The notes under the pieces: model-generated
The model's input: the letters and a program-made list of their open reading frames with translations, nothing else
The model's database searches: none
What the model was told of the DNA's origin: nothing
Part shown: positions 7,304-14,024 of the stretch, in pieces
Layout of the letters: each line of letters opens with the position of its first letter
How positions within the stretch are numbered: position 1 is the stretch's first letter
Made by a program: the position numbers and the translations under genes
From: Chloroflexota bacterium
Lineage (GTDB): Bacteria > Chloroflexota > Limnocylindria > Limnocylindrales > CSP1-4
Reading direction: 5' to 3'
Assembly (NCBI GenBank): GCA_021802185.1
Contig: JAKAAV010000006.1
Coordinates: 1 to 14,024, forward strand
DNA length: 14,024 nucleotides

Positions 7304-8182
7304 CTATGCGCCGCTGACGGCGGGTGCGGCGGCGCGCGCCTCCATCGCGCGGGTCAAGGCCACCACCATCTCGTCCACCGGAGCAGGCCTGTCGAACCAC
7401 AGCTCGAACGCCCGCGCTCCCTGGTGCACGACCATCGGCTCGCCGTTGGCGGTCTCGGCGGCACCGGCTGCGCGAGCGTCGCGCAGGAGTCGCGTGTCCC
7501 GAGGGCTGTACACGACGTCGAACACTCGAAGGCCCGAGGGCAAGAGCGATGCCGGGACCGGCGAGTCGTCCGAGTTCAGGCCGACTGAGCTCGCGTTCAG
7601 CAGCAGGTCAGCGCGCGTCAGCTCGTCGCCGAGCGAGCGGTCGTCGAGGGGTCTGGCAACGAGCTGCGTCGTCGCCGAGACTCCCGAGAGGTCATCCGCC
7701 AGGCGCTTCGCCCGATCGACGTGTCGGTTGTACACGACGACCCTGCCAAACCCGGACCGGATGAGACCGTACGTCGCGGACCGACCCGTGCCGCCGGCAC
7801 CGATCACGACCGCCGTGCGCGCGGTCTGCTCGCGGCCGCCCATGAGGATGTCAATCGTGCGCTGTACCCCGTAGGCGTCCGTGTTGTGCCCAACGAGGCG
7901 CGTCCCCTCGCGGGTGACGGTGTTCACGGCGCGGATGGTCGCCGCATCCTCGTCGAGGCCGTCCAGCAGGCGAACGACAGCCTCCTTGTACGGCATCGTG
8001 ACGTTGCATCCAGCGAACTCGCCGTCGCGGACCCGATCGAGCGCACGCGAGAGATCGTCGGGCGGAACGTCGTGCAGCTCATACCTTCCGTCGATCCCTG
8101 CGGCCGCCATTGCGGCCTCCTGCATCGCCGGCGAGAGCGACTGGTGGAGCGGGTGTCCGAAAAGGGCAATGCGGATGCTCAC
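7304..8182 (-). CDS. aroE: Shikimate 5-dehydrogenase
   Basis: 292 residues from GTG at 8182, chosen because GGAG lies 8 nt upstream; a TTG at 8206 in frame has no ribosome site. AroE reduces 3-dehydroshikimate to shikimate with NADPH. All signatures are present: HPLHQSLSP with the two substrate serines (15, 17), NVTMPYK with catalytic Lys66, NT (87-88), HNTD with Asp102, the Rossmann loop GAGGTG (128-133), and NRHVDR (152-157), whose Arg is the usual NADP phosphate clamp. DVVYSPRDT and HQGARAFELW near the C-terminus also match. It is followed after 7 nt by the synthase fusion, so both act in the same pathway. The NADP clamp favours biosynthesis over NAD-linked quinate/shikimate catabolism, but the catabolic neighbours leave the second open. 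Confidence 0.94.
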   Translation of the reverse strand: MSIRIALFGHPLHQSLSPAMQEAAMAAAGIDGRYELHDVPPDDLSRALDRVRDGEFAGCNVTMPYKEAVVRLLDGLDEDAATIRAVNTVTREGTRLVGHNTDAYGVQRTIDILMGGREQTARTAVVIGAGGTGRSATYGLIRSGFGRVVVYNRHVDRAKRLADDLSGVSATTQLVARPLDDRSLGDELTRADLLLNASSVGLNSDDSPVPASLLPSGLRVFDVVYSPRDTRLLRDARAAGAAETANGEPMVVHQGARAFELWFDRPAPVDEMVVALTRAMEARAAAPAVSGA

Positions 8183-8190
8183 GCTGTCAG

Positions 8191-8194
8191 CTCC
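8191..8194 (-). promoter_or_regulatory. Ribosome binding site deciding the GTG start of aroE
   Basis: GGAG on the minus strand with an 8-nt spacer to GTG at 8182. The 134-bp gap upstream (8183-8316) shows no convincing -35/-10 pair; TTGGAC at 8264-8259 lacks a matching -10. aroE may be read through from the catabolic operon or use a promoter I cannot see. Confidence 0.6.
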
Positions 8195-8316
8195 AATGTT
8201 CGCCAAAGCATGACGGGTTACGCTCGTTCGCGCCGAGCCTGACGGCTGCTCGATGCGCGTCCAAGGGGCGGAGTAGCTGCTGCGCGGCCCGCGTCACGTG
8301 GAGATGACGGTCGCGC

Positions 8317-9171
8317 TCACGCGTGCTCCTCGGGTGTCGGCTGATCGGCCGACGATGCGTCTCCGCCGATACCCTGCTGTCCGGTTGGCGGCCCGTCGTA
8401 CGTGGCGAGCGTCGGCAGGATGAGCCGCATGGGTCGTTGCCGGAGCGACTCTTCAACGATGTGCGCCGAGAGTCCCGCCGCCCGGGACAGGGCGAAAGCG
8501 AAGTCGCCGTAGGCGGGATCGAGCCCCAGGGCGGTGAGCGCCGCGGCGAGGGCGCCGTCGATGTTCACCGCGACGGATCGCCCGGCATGCCGACCGACCG
8601 CGACCGCGAGTGCGCGAACGCGTTCGACGGGCGCGGCGGAACGCCCCTGATCGGTCACCATCCGGAGCAGCCGTTCGGCACGGCGGTCAACCGAGTGCCA
8701 CCGGTGCCCGACGCCCGGAATGCGACGCCCGGCGGCACGTTCACCGGCGAACACGGCGCTCCCCCATTCGTCCGCGTCGGTGACGTCCGGAAGTGTCGCC
8801 AGGAGACGCATGGCGCTTGTCACGGCGGCGCCGTGCAGCGGTCCGAATGCTGTGATCCCGGCCGCCAGGCTCGTCATGGGTGGCGCCCCGGTCGACGTGA
8901 CGGTGCGAGCGACCAGAGCCGACGGCGCGAGCGGCCCGTGGTCGATGGCGGCCACAAGACACGCGTCGAACAGGGCGGCGTCGTCGTTCGTCGGTTCCCG
9001 TCCCGTCCACAGCCGCAGGACCATCCCCGCGTAGGTCTCGCGCCCGATCGCGGCGTCGAGCGCGAGACCACGGATGTAGATGCGCTCCTCGTCAGTCGCC
9101 GTGATGGCCGACCGCCAGGCCTCTGCCTCCGCGCCGCGACCCGCTGCGCGGCCCTCGTGGATCGCTCTCAT
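8317..9171 (-). CDS. Short citrate synthase family protein, citryl-CoA lyase-like
   Basis: 284 residues, far below the 370-430 of full citrate synthases and close to stand-alone citryl-CoA lyases. The catalytic triad of the superfamily is visible: His78 in AIDHG, His113 in FGPLHGAA, and Asp205 in VNIDGALAA. PGVGHRW (152-158) supplies the usual His/Arg, and the FAFALSRAAGLSAHIVEE stretch is the standard C-terminal signature. Such enzymes make or break a carbon-carbon bond between acetyl-CoA and a 2-oxo acid; short forms usually run as lyases on citryl-CoA or similar esters. The ATG overlaps the aldehyde dehydrogenase stop by 4 nt. With a CoA-transferase in the same operon that could make its thioester substrate, cleavage is more likely than synthesis. 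The last 25 residues are a disordered-looking tail. Confidence 0.87.
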   Translation of the reverse strand: MRAIHEGRAAGRGAEAEAWRSAITATDEERIYIRGLALDAAIGRETYAGMVLRLWTGREPTNDDAALFDACLVAAIDHGPLAPSALVARTVTSTGAPPMTSLAAGITAFGPLHGAAVTSAMRLLATLPDVTDADEWGSAVFAGERAAGRRIPGVGHRWHSVDRRAERLLRMVTDQGRSAAPVERVRALAVAVGRHAGRSVAVNIDGALAAALTALGLDPAYGDFAFALSRAAGLSAHIVEESLRQRPMRLILPTLATYDGPPTGQQGIGGDASSADQPTPEEHA

Positions 9172-10640
9172 GGCCGTCCTCCGAACACGACGAAGTGCTC
9201 CTCGGTCAGTTCCCGGAGTGTCGACCGTGGGTCCTCACGGCCGATGCCCGAGTTCTTCACCCCTCCGTACACGAAAGAATCCAGCCGGAAGTTCGACGAA
9301 CGGTTGATCAGGATGGACCCTGCCTCCAGTTCCGCGGCCGCCCGCAGCGCTCGGTCCAGCGAGCCCGTGAAGACGCCGAACTGCAGGCCATAGGCCGTCT
9401 GGTTCGCGAGCGCGTAGGCCTCGTGGTCGTGCTCGTAGGTCAACACGACTGCCACAGGACCGAAGATCTCCTCGTCGACGACGCGCATCCCCGGATGCGT
9501 GCCGGTGAGCAGGGTCGGGCGCAGCGTGGCACCGGACCTCGTGCCGCCTGCGACAGTCTCGGCCCCTGCCTGCACGGCCTCGGCGACCCAATCGCACACT
9601 CGTGCGGCTTCATGCTCGGACACCATTGATCCGATGTCCGTGTCCGGGTCGAAGGGATCGCCGACACGCAGCGCGCGGACCTGGTCGGACAGCAGGGTGA
9701 CCAGAGCGCCAGCTACGGAGGCGGGCGCGATGATCCGCTGCACGGAGTTGCAGCTCTGGCCGCTGTTCGAGTACGCCCCCCTGACACATGCCCGGGCGGC
9801 CGCAGCGAGATCGGCGTCCTCGAAGATCACGTTCGCGCTGTTCCCGCCCAGCTCGAGGACAAGCTTCTTCATCGGCGCCGCGTGCCAGATCGCCTCAGCC
9901 GCGGTACGGCCCCCGGTGAACGTGATCGCTGCCACGTCTTCGTGCGAGACGAGCGCCAGGGCGACGTCCGAGGATCCGATCAGGAGGCCGATCCCTTCGG
10001 GCGGCGCCCCGGCCTCAAGTGCGAGCTCGACGAGCTGCGCCGCAGTCACGGGAGCGGCCGAGGCCGGTTTGACGACGACGGCGTTGCCCCCGATCAGGGC
10101 CGGGCCAAGCTTGTGCGCCAGCAGGTTCAGCGGCGCGTTGAACGGGGTGATCGCCACCACCACGCCGACCGGGCGCCGGTGGGTATATGCCCATAGGCCC
10201 TCTCCTGCAGGGGTGGTGTCGGTAAGGACCTGCTCGCCGGCGAGGAGCTCCGCGGCCCGCGCCGAAACCCGCAGAGTATCGGCCGCCCGCACGGTCTCCC
10301 GCCTCGTTTCTCGAAGGGGCTTGCCCGTCTGCCATGTCATTGTCAACGCGAGCCGCTCCGCGTCCCGCTCGACAAGGGCGGCGAGGCGTTCCACGATCGC
10401 GACGCGGACGTGGAGCGGCATCGCGGCCATTTGCTGGGCACCGACGAGCGCGGCCGCCATCGCGGGCTCGACCTCCCTCACCGATGACTCGAGCACCGGG
10501 CCCGCGAGTGACGTATCGAAGGGAGCGCACTGCATTCGCTCGGCGCCTCCATCGAGGACGGTACCGCCGATGCGGGAACGTCCGAGCCGGGCGGCCTCGG
10601 CTGGGCCTACGGACCGAGCGGGATGGACAGCGTCCGTCAT
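9168..10640 (-). CDS. NAD(P)-dependent aldehyde dehydrogenase
   Basis: 490 residues from ATG at 10638-10640, which overlaps the upstream stop by 4 nt; the longer open frame to 10820 lies inside the TPP-enzyme gene and is rejected. Catalytic residues of the family are present: Asn168 (TPFNAPLN), Lys191 (VVVKPAS), Glu263 (LELGGNS) and nucleophile Cys297 (GQSCNS). EEIFGPV (390-396) and GREDPRSTLRELTEE also match. The cofactor loop reads FTGGRTA where most relatives have FTGSxxxG. GQSCNSVQRI and the C-terminal end resemble the lactaldehyde/phosphonoacetaldehyde dehydrogenase branch, which handles small polar aldehydes. In this operon it should oxidise the aldehyde released by the TPP enzyme. No CoA-acylating signature was seen, so the product is probably a free acid. 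Confidence 0.93.
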   Translation of the reverse strand: MTDAVHPARSVGPAEAARLGRSRIGGTVLDGGAERMQCAPFDTSLAGPVLESSVREVEPAMAAALVGAQQMAAMPLHVRVAIVERLAALVERDAERLALTMTWQTGKPLRETRRETVRAADTLRVSARAAELLAGEQVLTDTTPAGEGLWAYTHRRPVGVVVAITPFNAPLNLLAHKLGPALIGGNAVVVKPASAAPVTAAQLVELALEAGAPPEGIGLLIGSSDVALALVSHEDVAAITFTGGRTAAEAIWHAAPMKKLVLELGGNSANVIFEDADLAAAARACVRGAYSNSGQSCNSVQRIIAPASVAGALVTLLSDQVRALRVGDPFDPDTDIGSMVSEHEAARVCDWVAEAVQAGAETVAGGTRSGATLRPTLLTGTHPGMRVVDEEIFGPVAVVLTYEHDHEAYALANQTAYGLQFGVFTGSLDRALRAAAELEAGSILINRSSNFRLDSFVYGGVKNSGIGREDPRSTLRELTEEHFVVFGGRP

Positions 10641-12349
10641 TCGGCCGCCATCTGGTAGATCCGCTCGATGTCCCACGCGCCGGGCGTCGGTACGGGCGTG
10701 TTCTGCATGGGCACGTCGATTACCGCTGGACGGTCGCCCGCGATCGCGGCTTCGAGCGCCCCCGCCAACTCCTCCGCCCGCTCGATCCGCACCCCCGCTG
10801 CGCCACACGCCCTCGCCCACGCCGCGAAGTCCGGCGAGTACGGGTCGCCGTCGAGCCGGAACTCGGTGCCGTAGCCCGTGTCGTAGTGCTTGCGCTCGAG
10901 ACCGGCGATCGTACCGAACGCGGAGTTGTTCATGACGACCCAGACGGGAGCCACGCCCATCTCGATCGCCGTCGGGACGACGCTGGGATTGGAACCGAAC
11001 GCGCCATCGCCAACGAGCGCGATCACGGGCCTGCCTTTCGTGGCCGCGGCGACTCCGAGCGCCGCGGCGGGTCCGAAGCCCATCGTCGAGAAGCCGCCCG
11101 GGGTGAGAAACGACGACGGGTCATCGATCGGGTACTGCTGTGCCACGCCGTTCTTGTTCCAGCCCACGTCCGTGACGAGGATCGCCTGCGGCGCGACGCG
11201 GCGGACGTCGGCCAGGATCCGCTCCGGCAGCAGTGGATAGGCGTCCGACGTCCTGTTCGTCGCCGAATCCTCGAGGAACTCCACGCGCTCGCGCTGGATG
11301 CGCGCCCAATCGAATCCGTGACGGACGGGTTCCAGCCGTCCGGCGGCTGCCGCGATTCGCCGAAGCGCCGTCCCGGCGTCGCTGACCGCGGCGATTGACG
11401 CCGGATAGTTGCGCCCGGGCTCCGATGGGTCGATATCGATGTGGATCAAGCGGGCCGGCGGAATCCTGAAGGTGATTCCTGGCTCCCAGCTGCTCGCGTC
11501 GGTCTCGGGGAATCGAGTCCCGACGGCGAGAATGACGTCCGCTTCGGTCGCCATCCTGTTGGCGACCGGGCTCCCCCAGAACCCGATCATGCCGATCAGT
11601 TGCTCGTGGTCCGGCGGCAACACGCCGGAGCCCATCAGCGTGTGCGCCACTGGCAGCCCGAGGACCTCTGCCACGCGGCGGACCTCGCGGGTGGCGTTCC
11701 GCGTGCCTCCGCCTGCGACGAAGAGCGGACGCCGGGCGTGCGCGAGCGCGAGCGCCACGGCTTCGGCAAGCTCGTCCGTGATGGTCGGCGGTTCGACCGC
11801 CGACGCGGGCCAGACATCGGCGTCCAGCGGTTCCGCCAGCACGTCCATCGGGATCGAGACGAGGACCGGTCCTGGCCTGCCGGCGAGCATGGTGTCCCAG
11901 GCGCGTGCGAGGATCCGTGGGAGCTGGTCCGTCCTCGTGGTCCGCCATGCGCGCTTCACGAACGGCTCATACACGCTCTTCTGATCGGCGTCGCGCCGCA
12001 GGTTCATCTCCTGGTGCGGTCCCCGACCCTCGAGATAGGTCGGCACGTCTCCGGCGATGACGAGCAACGGCACGGAGTCGAACGCGGCCGTCGCGACCGC
12101 GGTGGTCGCATTCGTGAGGCCCGGTCCTACGTGGGTGAGCAGCACGCCCGGGCGACCTCCCGACCGCGCATATCCGTCCGCCGCGTGACCCGCCACCTGC
12201 TCGTGCCGCGCCGTGACGAATCGCGGCCGGCCACGCCGCTCGAGTGCCGCGAGCAGCGAGATGTTGGTGTGCCCGCACAATCCGAAGACCAGGTCGACAC
12301 CCCGGTCGTCAAGGAATGCTGCCACGTGGTCCGCCACGGTAGCCGTCAT
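10637..12349 (-). CDS. Thiamine pyrophosphate-dependent enzyme (acetolactate synthase / 2-hydroxyacyl-CoA lyase superfamily)
   Basis: 570 residues from ATG at 12347-12349. Three domains of the POX/AHAS type are seen. The N-terminal PYR domain carries the TPP-activating Glu50 in ARHEQVAGHAADGYAR. The middle domain (about 190-340) is a Rossmann-like fold with LFVAGGG and DVILAVGTRF. The C-terminal PP domain has the ThDP/Mg motif GDG (447-449) ending NN (474-475). GRGPHQEMNLRRD (108-120) occupies the place of the FQE motif of acetolactate synthase. No small regulatory subunit gene is adjacent, and the neighbours are CoA-ester and aldehyde enzymes, so branched-chain synthesis is unlikely. Likely reactions are decarboxylation of a 2-oxo acid to an aldehyde, or cleavage of a 2-hydroxyacyl-CoA to formyl-CoA and an aldehyde or ketone. 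I cannot choose between them. It overlaps both neighbours by 4 nt. Confidence 0.92.
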   Translation of the reverse strand: MTATVADHVAAFLDDRGVDLVFGLCGHTNISLLAALERRGRPRFVTARHEQVAGHAADGYARSGGRPGVLLTHVGPGLTNATTAVATAAFDSVPLLVIAGDVPTYLEGRGPHQEMNLRRDADQKSVYEPFVKRAWRTTRTDQLPRILARAWDTMLAGRPGPVLVSIPMDVLAEPLDADVWPASAVEPPTITDELAEAVALALAHARRPLFVAGGGTRNATREVRRVAEVLGLPVAHTLMGSGVLPPDHEQLIGMIGFWGSPVANRMATEADVILAVGTRFPETDASSWEPGITFRIPPARLIHIDIDPSEPGRNYPASIAAVSDAGTALRRIAAAAGRLEPVRHGFDWARIQRERVEFLEDSATNRTSDAYPLLPERILADVRRVAPQAILVTDVGWNKNGVAQQYPIDDPSSFLTPGGFSTMGFGPAAALGVAAATKGRPVIALVGDGAFGSNPSVVPTAIEMGVAPVWVVMNNSAFGTIAGLERKHYDTGYGTEFRLDGDPYSPDFAAWARACGAAGVRIERAEELAGALEAAIAGDRPAVIDVPMQNTPVPTPGAWDIERIYQMAAE

Positions 12350-13551
12350 CTCGTCCTCTCCAGCTGTTCCCCGATCTCGGCGAGCACGTCGGCGGTGTCC
12401 TGGCCCACGTCGCGGCCCAGCGTCGGGACCCAAGGTGGCATCCGGGACAGCTTCGGCACGATACCCGGCGTCAGGACGGTGCGCTCCAGCCTCTCGTCCT
12501 CGACTGCCGCAAGCATGTCTCGCGCTTGGAACTGCGGCTCGTCGACGATGTCCGCGATGCTGTTGATGCGGCCGACTGGAACGCGCGCATGGCGGAGCGT
12601 GGCAAGCACATCGGCGGACGGTCTGGACACGGTCCACGTCTCGATCGCCGCGTCGAGTTCGTCCGCGCGGCGCACCCGCCCTGGGTTGCGCTGCAGTTCG
12701 GGGTCGTCGCGCAGGTCGGGCCGGCCGATGATGCCGGCGAGCGTCTTGAACAGCGGCGTGCTGTTGGCGCCGATGACCACGTAGACTCCGTCGGCACAAC
12801 GGTACATGTTCGTGGGGGCGGAGTTGTGGGCGATGTTGCCCGTCCGTTCTCGCACGACACCGTGATAGCTGTACTCGGGGAGGACGCCCTCGAGGAGGCT
12901 GAATACGCTCTCTGCGAGCGCGACGTCGACGACTTGGCCCACGCCGCTCCGCTCCCGCGTCCGCAGCGCCAGGAGCGTCCCGATCACGGCGTACAGGGCG
13001 GCGATGGAATCGCCAAGGCTCAGGCCGACACGCGCCGGCGGCCGATCCGGCTCGCCCGTCAGGTACCGCATCCCGCCGACGGCTTCGCCGATCGTGCCGA
13101 AGCACGCCTGATCCGCCAGGGGGCCTGTCTGGCCAAAGCCCGAGATCCGGACGATGACGAGACCTGGGTTGACCTCGTGCAACCGTTCCGGCCCCAGACC
13201 CCACGCTTCCAGCCGCCCGGGTCGGAAGTTCTCGATCAGGACATCGGCGCTGGCCGCGAGCTTGCGCACTTCCTCCTGAGCGGACGGTTGGTGCAGGTCG
13301 AGGGCGACCGAGCGCTTGCCCCGGCCCTGAACGAGAGACCACAGGCTTCCATGACCATCCACGGGCCTTCCCCACTCACGGAGCGGGTCACCAAGCCCGG
13401 GTCGCTCGATCTTGATCACGTCCGCGCCGTAATCCGCGAGCAGACGACCGGCGAACGGTCCCGCGATCAGGGTTCCGAGTTCGATCACGCGGACGCCAGA
13501 TAGGGGCGGGCGCAGATCCTGATTCTCGCCGCTGCTGGTTGTGGTCGCCAT
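12346..13551 (-). CDS. CoA-transferase family III (CaiB/BaiF, formyl-CoA transferase type)
   Basis: 401 residues, a normal family length. These enzymes move CoA between carboxylic acids through an aspartyl-CoA thioester. The N-terminal signature VRVIELGTLIAGPFAGRLLADYGADVIKIERP is complete. ALDLH, ADVLIENFRPG and VRISGFGQTGP follow, and Asp181 in GLSLGDSIAALYAV is the catalytic Asp position. The C-terminal VPVGRINSIADIVDEPQFQARDM and a PxLG-type ending also fit. Known substrates in the family include oxalate/formyl-CoA, carnitine, succinyl-CoA with malate, citramalate or itaconate, and benzylsuccinate; the sequence does not show which. First gene of the minus-strand operon, its stop overlapping the TPP-enzyme start by 4 nt. 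The start ATG is preceded only by a weak GGGAA. An IclR regulator is divergent 95 bp away. Confidence 0.93.
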   Translation of the reverse strand: MATTTSSGENQDLRPPLSGVRVIELGTLIAGPFAGRLLADYGADVIKIERPGLGDPLREWGRPVDGHGSLWSLVQGRGKRSVALDLHQPSAQEEVRKLAASADVLIENFRPGRLEAWGLGPERLHEVNPGLVIVRISGFGQTGPLADQACFGTIGEAVGGMRYLTGEPDRPPARVGLSLGDSIAALYAVIGTLLALRTRERSGVGQVVDVALAESVFSLLEGVLPEYSYHGVVRERTGNIAHNSAPTNMYRCADGVYVVIGANSTPLFKTLAGIIGRPDLRDDPELQRNPGRVRRADELDAAIETWTVSRPSADVLATLRHARVPVGRINSIADIVDEPQFQARDMLAAVEDERLERTVLTPGIVPKLSRMPPWVPTLGRDVGQDTADVLAEIGEQLERTR

Positions 13552-13567
13552 GGGATTCCCGTATAGT
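13539..13567 (+). promoter_or_regulatory. Candidate promoter of the IclR regulator gene
   Basis: TTGTGG at 13539-13544, a 17-nt spacer, and TATAGT at 13562-13567, close to the sigma-70 pattern and unusually AT-rich for this DNA. It would start the regulator transcript near 13574 and overlaps the first codons of the divergent CoA-transferase gene. The same AT patch reads TATACG on the other strand, so it may also serve the operon, although no good -35 is seen there. Confidence 0.4.
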
Positions 13568-13578
13568 GGAACATGCTT

Positions 13579-13601
13579 CGTGTATTCGGGAACGATAGAC
13601 G
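13579..13601. promoter_or_regulatory. Candidate operator between the operon and the IclR gene
   Basis: Imperfect inverted repeat CGTGTAT (13579-13585) and ATAGACG (13595-13601), 6 of 7 positions complementary, with a 9-nt spacer. GGAAC also occurs twice 21 bp apart (13568-13572, 13589-13593), about two helical turns. IclR proteins bind such short inverted repeats as dimers, often between divergent genes. The assignment is by position and symmetry only. Confidence 0.3.
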
Positions 13602-13646
13602 TGGCCGGAAGACGGTGTCAAGAGAGGGACAGGGAGGTGGTGCGCG

Positions 13647-14024
13647 ATGTCGGTCCTCGAGCGCGCGACGCGCATCGTGGACAGGGTGTGCAGTGCGAGC
13701 GGGCCCGTGACGCTGACAGACATCGCCCATGCGCTTGATGAACCCCGCTCGTCGATCCACCGCCTGCTGACCGACCTCGTGACGCTCGGTCTGCTGACGC
13801 GGATGGACGGGGTGACATACCTGCCCGGCCCGCGCCTGGCGCAATGGGGCGAGGTCGCGGCCCGATCGCTCGACCTGGCCCAGCTGTCGCGGCCCATTCT
13901 CGAGGAGCTCCGCGACCGCACGGGCGAGAGCGTCCGGCTCTACGTGCGCGACGGCAACAGTCGCGTCTGCGCCGCGACGGTCGAGGGGACCTTCGAGCTC
14001 CGGCACATCACGCCAGTCGGGCGG
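13647..14024 (+). CDS. IclR-family transcriptional regulator, N-terminal part (3' end outside window)
   Basis: 126 codons from ATG at 13647 remain open to the window edge. GGGAGGTGG at 13632-13640 is a strong ribosome site 6 nt upstream. The start MSVLERATRIVDRVCSASG followed by TLTDIAHALDEPRSSIHRLL and DLVTLGLLTR is the IclR winged helix-turn-helix. YLPGPRLAQWG and the linker helix lead into the effector domain (ILEELRDRTGESVRLYVRDGN, then RHITPVGR). Most of the ligand-binding domain is beyond the end. Divergent placement 95 bp from the CoA-transferase operon suggests it controls that operon in response to a pathway acid. Whether it activates or represses cannot be told. Confidence 0.93.
   Translation, partial: MSVLERATRIVDRVCSASGPVTLTDIAHALDEPRSSIHRLLTDLVTLGLLTRMDGVTYLPGPRLAQWGEVAARSLDLAQLSRPILEELRDRTGESVRLYVRDGNSRVCAATVEGTFELRHITPVGR

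Noticed and set aside
4538..7317. Long plus-strand frames (4538-5932, 6076-7317) opposite the transporter and the aro fusion
   Set aside because: Their products are low-complexity charged sequences, while the minus strand carries recognisable transporter and synthase motifs.
8179..8211. Ten-codon leader ORF (MLWRTLELTA) ending in a TGA that overlaps the aroE GTG
   Set aside because: It contains one Trp and no run of aromatic codons, has no ribosome site, and no alternative hairpins for attenuation were found. Probably chance.
10641..10820. N-terminal extension of the aldehyde dehydrogenase frame
   Set aside because: It lies inside the TPP-enzyme coding region, and the ATG at 10640 gives a normal 490-residue enzyme with the 4-nt overlap seen at the other junctions.
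12350..13375. N-terminal extension of the TPP-enzyme frame upstream of 12349
   Set aside because: It overlaps the CoA-transferase gene in another frame and is Arg/Pro-rich; the ATG at 12347-12349 sits directly before the conserved PYR domain and overlaps the upstream stop in the same way as the rest of the operon.

Overview
The window is high-GC bacterial DNA with densely packed genes, GTG and TTG starts and many ATGA stop/start overlaps. An Ala/Ser-rich spacer in a lipoprotein and a GatCAB-type tRNA amidation gene fit a high-GC Chloroflexota bacterium (Limnocylindria-like) or an actinobacterium. This placement is a guess from style; no marker settles it.

Left part (1-2258, + strand): the 3' end of a PLP-dependent class I aminotransferase overlaps gatB (glutamyl/aspartyl-tRNA amidotransferase subunit B). 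A doubtful 51-codon ORF and a small two-helix membrane protein follow. A 12-bp inverted repeat right after that stop is a likely bidirectional terminator facing a convergent CoA-binding-domain gene (2347-2886, - strand). Next, on the + strand, is a BMP/PnrA-type lipoprotein (3135-4313) with its own hairpin terminator and no ABC permease or ATPase beside it.

Right part (4490-13551, all - strand): transcription order is CoA-transferase family III, TPP-dependent lyase/decarboxylase, aldehyde dehydrogenase, and a short citrate synthase/citryl-CoA lyase-like protein. Each is joined to the next by a 4-nt overlap. After a 134-bp gap come aroE, a shikimate kinase-like/3-dehydroquinate synthase fusion, and a CynX-type MFS transporter. 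A divergent IclR-family regulator begins at 13647 and runs off the window, so the first operon looks like a regulated catabolic unit.

The most interesting reading is that the four overlapping genes form one pathway. A 4-hydroxy-2-oxo acid would be decarboxylated by the TPP enzyme, oxidised by the ALDH to a malate/citramalate/citrate-type acid, activated by the CoA-transferase, and split by the citryl-CoA lyase-like enzyme. A 2-hydroxyacyl-CoA lyase route is the main alternative. The neighbouring aro genes are also unusual: the kinase domain has lost every catalytic signature I looked for except one Asp pair, and the synthase domain has an altered glycine motif. No tRNA, rRNA, CRISPR array, insertion sequence or integrase was seen, and no stretch over 300 bp lacks a gene.
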